From Calditrichaceae bacterium (GTDB lineage Bacteria; Calditrichota; Calditrichia; Calditrichales; Calditrichaceae): DNA of 8,875 nt. Location of the stretch: contig JAUVIB010000108.1 in the NCBI GenBank assembly GCA_030592985.1, forward strand, positions 1 to 8,875. The letters are read 5' to 3'. Both the position numbers and the translations under genes were made by a program. The notes below the pieces were generated by a model. That model was not told where the DNA came from, did not search any database, and saw only the letters and a program-made list of their open reading frames with translations. This document shows, piece after piece, positions 6,917-8,875 of the stretch. The first letter of the stretch is position 1. Each line of letters starts with the position of its first letter.

Positions 6917-6943
6917 TTACGTAGGGGTTAATTTTCTTAACAT
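6917..6943 (-). CDS. 8-codon ORF (MLRKLTPT), leader peptide or decayed paralogue
   Basis: ATG at 6943 is preceded by an excellent AGGAG (spacing 8) and reads MLRKLTPT before a TAA. The site looks translated, but the product is tiny. Its start region resembles that of the 39-aa peptide gene: both have GGAGAA, an A-rich spacer, then ATGTTAA-GAAAAT, and the peptides begin MLRK and MLKK. It could be a leader peptide linked to the hairpin that follows at once, or a truncated duplicate of the small peptide gene. The other frames downstream do not restore a hydrophobic signal sequence. Confidence 0.35.
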   Translation of the reverse strand: MLRKLTPT

Positions 6944-6998
6944 TTTTATTCTCCTGCTATTTATGGTTATTGGTTGAGTGGGTTTTATAATAATTCGA

Positions 6999-7373
6999 TC
7001 AAACAGCAATAGGTAAATTTTCTGAGAAAATATCGGATATTGTATTTTGAATCATGCTTATTGTAAACGGTTTTTCAAGAAAAGCTGTCTCTTCAACCTG
7101 CTGAACCGGTAGCACATCCGTTAATTCAGGGAATGCCGATGTAAAAATGAATTTTGCCTCGCAATATTCATTTGCCCGGTTATAGAAATCAAGTGCAGTG
7201 CCGCCGGGAAGCTCTGTATCGTAAATAACCAAATCAAATTCAATACTTTTTAATATGGATTGAGCCTCTATAAAGTTTTTAGCAAAAAAGACGAAATATC
7301 CCTGACTGATAAAACATAAGTGTAAAGCTTTGCGGATTGAACGCTCGCCATCTGCAATTAGAATAGTTTTCAT
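6999..7373 (-). CDS. Stand-alone response-regulator receiver protein, proximal copy
   Basis: A 124-residue CheY-like receiver with no output domain. The phospho-acceptor is D52 (VIYDTEL), the switch Ser S79 (FTSAFPE) and the Lys K101 (FLEKPF). The acid pocket reads IADGERSIRKAL: D8 is kept and the second acidic position is G9. The start at ATG 7373 is chosen over a TTG at 7385 because GGAG sits seven bases upstream of the ATG and would lie inside the longer reading. This also makes it exactly as long as its paralogue. It starts 20 bases after the radical SAM stop, so the two are almost certainly co-transcribed. With no DNA-binding or enzymatic output, it probably acts by protein contact, as a phosphate sink or as an adaptor. 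Confidence 0.88.
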   Translation of the reverse strand: MKTILIADGERSIRKALHLCFISQGYFVFFAKNFIEAQSILKSIEFDLVIYDTELPGGTALDFYNRANEYCEAKFIFTSAFPELTDVLPVQQVEETAFLEKPFTISMIQNTISDIFSENLPIAV

Positions 7374-7393
7374 TTTTTTCTCCAAGTTATATT

Positions 7394-8755
7394 TTAATGG
7401 TTAAATTTATAACGATCTAATTTTTCAAAGTTCGTTTTTTGTTCTTTTCTTTTACCCGTTATTTTAATGGTAAAAAACTCTTCGATATTATATAGAAAAA
7501 TCCGTATTGTTGTCCAAAATTTCATGCGGTAAGTAATTATACCCAAATAGTTGTCTTTTTTGATAAGCCCTTTTGCTTTGTATTCCTGGTAAACAGGGCT
7601 GCCGCGATATACTTCCAATTTTTTGTTTACAGATATTTTACATTGTGGACTGTTAAAATACCTGTTTTTTAATTCAAACAAGAATACGAATTGTTTGATT
7701 AAATCCCAGAATCCTGTATAGGCGTCGGCAAGTATAATAGAAACAGTTACATCAATTCCAAGACGATGTAATAAAATTAATGATTTCAGGTTTTGACGCA
7801 GAGTAATATTTTTATTAAAACGCTTTAACTGTTTGGGATCAAAAGATTCGATACCAAGAAATACTTTTTGCAGCCCGACTGATTTTAATTTACTCATCAC
7901 ATCATGCTGCACCGTATCAGCTCTGCACATTAATTCAAATTTAATATTTAACGATCGACTATTAAGTTCATCCGCAAAACTATTAACATATTCCAGCGCT
8001 TTACTGCCTTTAGTTAAAAACTGATCATCATTGAAAATAAAATAATTTTGATTAAAGGAATATGTCAAATATTCAATTTCATCCACAAGGTGTTTAACCG
8101 AGCGTCTGCGCCAAAGTTTCCCGGTGTTTGTTTTGTAGAAACTTGATATATCGCAAAAAGAGCATTGTCCCCAGCAGCCACGGGTGGCATAAATGCGTAT
8201 GTTTATACCGCGATTGATAAGTTCAAAAGTGTATTTCCGGTCAATCTCAGGCAGGATATCAAGATTGGAAATAAGCGGGCGCGCAAGGTTTTCAATAATT
8301 TTACCGTTTTCCCGATAAGAGAGTCCTTTAATATCTTTTAGTTGCAGCAGAGACTTATTGAGTATAACGCCCATTAATTCCGCAAGTGTCAGTTCACCTT
8401 CACCGCGGACAATATAATCTATAGTTAAAAAATCCTTCAATATTTCTTTTGATGAGAAAGTAGGGAAGTAACCGCCGACAATTACCGACCCCTTATATCC
8501 TTTTTCTCGTAAAGATTGAATCAATTCTAATCCGCTATATTTGGTATCGTCTAAAAGGGAAAGGCCTGCCATTTTAGGGTTCACATCCAATACGCGCTGA
8601 ACGACCTGTTCTATACTGAAATTCTCAATAGCCATATCAAGAACATCGGCCGTGAAACCCTTATGAATAGTGTATGACTTAAGACTTGCAATTCCCAAAT
8701 GTTCGGTAATAAACGGGCTGTCTTGTAAGCCGGGATTAATAATTAAAATATCCAT
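7394..8755 (-). CDS. B12-binding-domain radical SAM enzyme
   Basis: A 453-residue class B-type radical SAM protein. Residues 1 to about 135 form a cobalamin-binding-like Rossmann domain (MDILIINPGL, then VIVGGYFPTF at 91-100 and VRGEGELT near 116-123). The classical DXHXXG cobalamin-ligating His motif is not visible, as in several BchE-like members that bind B12 base-off/His-off. The cluster motif CX3CX2C is C194, C198 and C201 (TRGCWGQCSFCD), followed by the barrel segments FNDDQF and FLGIESFDPKQLKRF. The C-terminal ~100 residues are basic and aromatic and lack a SPASM-type cysteine cluster. Family members methylate or rearrange unactivated carbons in lipids, pigments, antibiotics or peptides; the substrate here is unknown. 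ATG at 8755 has AAGGAG about four bases upstream and lies 20 bases from the predicted sigma-54 transcription start. It is the first gene of the operon. Confidence 0.9.
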   Translation of the reverse strand: MDILIINPGLQDSPFITEHLGIASLKSYTIHKGFTADVLDMAIENFSIEQVVQRVLDVNPKMAGLSLLDDTKYSGLELIQSLREKGYKGSVIVGGYFPTFSSKEILKDFLTIDYIVRGEGELTLAELMGVILNKSLLQLKDIKGLSYRENGKIIENLARPLISNLDILPEIDRKYTFELINRGINIRIYATRGCWGQCSFCDISSFYKTNTGKLWRRRSVKHLVDEIEYLTYSFNQNYFIFNDDQFLTKGSKALEYVNSFADELNSRSLNIKFELMCRADTVQHDVMSKLKSVGLQKVFLGIESFDPKQLKRFNKNITLRQNLKSLILLHRLGIDVTVSIILADAYTGFWDLIKQFVFLFELKNRYFNSPQCKISVNKKLEVYRGSPVYQEYKAKGLIKKDNYLGIITYRMKFWTTIRIFLYNIEEFFTIKITGKRKEQKTNFEKLDRYKFNH

Positions 8756-8786
8756 ATTTCTCCTTAAATATCCAATATTATCTTTC

Positions 8787-8801
8787 GCAATAATGGTGCC
8801 A
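8787..8801 (-). promoter_or_regulatory. Sigma-54 (RpoN) -24/-12 promoter
   Basis: On the minus strand TGGCAC (8801-8796), five bases, then TTGC (8790-8787) match the sigma-54 consensus TGGCAC-N5-TTGC exactly, with the invariant GG and GC ten bases apart. The predicted start, about 12 bases beyond the GC, is near 8775. This gives a ~20-base leader that just contains the Shine-Dalgarno of the radical SAM gene. The activator's upstream site would normally lie 80-150 bases further, outside the window. Confidence 0.82.
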
Positions 8802-8875
8802 AAATTTATACAAACTATCTAACATATATAAAAACAATAGGATATAGGTTTTTTGAGTTTCTCGTATTTATCAAG

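Noticed and set aside
7374..7385. TTG start extending the proximal receiver by four residues
   Set aside because: The Shine-Dalgarno for the ATG at 7373 lies within this extension. The ATG start also makes both receivers exactly 124 residues.
8802..8875. Search for enhancer-binding activator sites upstream of the sigma-54 promoter
   Set aside because: Only about 74 bases remain in the window and no convincing palindrome is present. Such sites usually lie further upstream.
1..8875. CRISPR arrays, tRNA or rRNA genes, insertion sequence ends
   Set aside because: I saw no regularly spaced repeats, cloverleaf-like segments, rRNA motifs, transposase frames or flanking inverted repeats.

Overview
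The window is AT-rich bacterial DNA with two blocks of different character. Two points suggest a Gram-negative lineage, perhaps in the FCB/Calditrichota/Marinimicrobia neighbourhood. First, the order is TIGR03960-type radical SAM gene, rng, rplU, rpmA, with no prp protease gene between L21 and L27. Second, L27 starts directly at MAHKKG. This placement is an inference from memory of gene order and protein style, not from a search. Codon use is standard and Shine-Dalgarno sites are strong.

Block 1 (about 301-5366, plus strand) is housekeeping. It holds a radical SAM/DUF2344 fusion protein, an RNase G/E-family ribonuclease preceded by a perfect 11-bp inverted repeat, then a TTGACA-type promoter driving rplU (L21 with a Lys/Ala/Pro repeat tail) and rpmA (L27). 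It closes with a strong, apparently bidirectional terminator. Positions 1-300 hold no intact gene, only hints of a decayed minus-strand reading frame.

Block 2 (about 8801 down to 5440, minus strand) is accessory. The main feature is a compact operon that appears to start at a near-perfect sigma-54 (-24/-12) promoter at 8787-8801 and end at a 17-bp hairpin at 6262-6304. In transcription order it encodes a B12-binding-type radical SAM enzyme, a stand-alone receiver protein, an 8-codon ORF followed by a hairpin, a 39-residue peptide with a Sec-like signal and only 9 residues after the predicted cleavage site, and a second stand-alone receiver protein. The two receivers are paralogues of identical length (124 aa). 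Both keep the phospho-acceptor Asp and the Lys but have lost one of the two acidic metal ligands. The two small ORFs were missed by a gene-length cutoff and are the most novel part of the window. Beyond the terminator lies a separately expressed AraC-type DNA-binding protein, then a gene-poor stretch with what looks like a relic of a repeat (beta-propeller-like) protein.

Working model (inference): a sigma-54 activator encoded elsewhere switches on an operon making a tiny exported peptide, a possible modifying or lipid/metabolite-acting radical SAM enzyme, and two receiver proteins that lack output domains. No function for this set is known to me.
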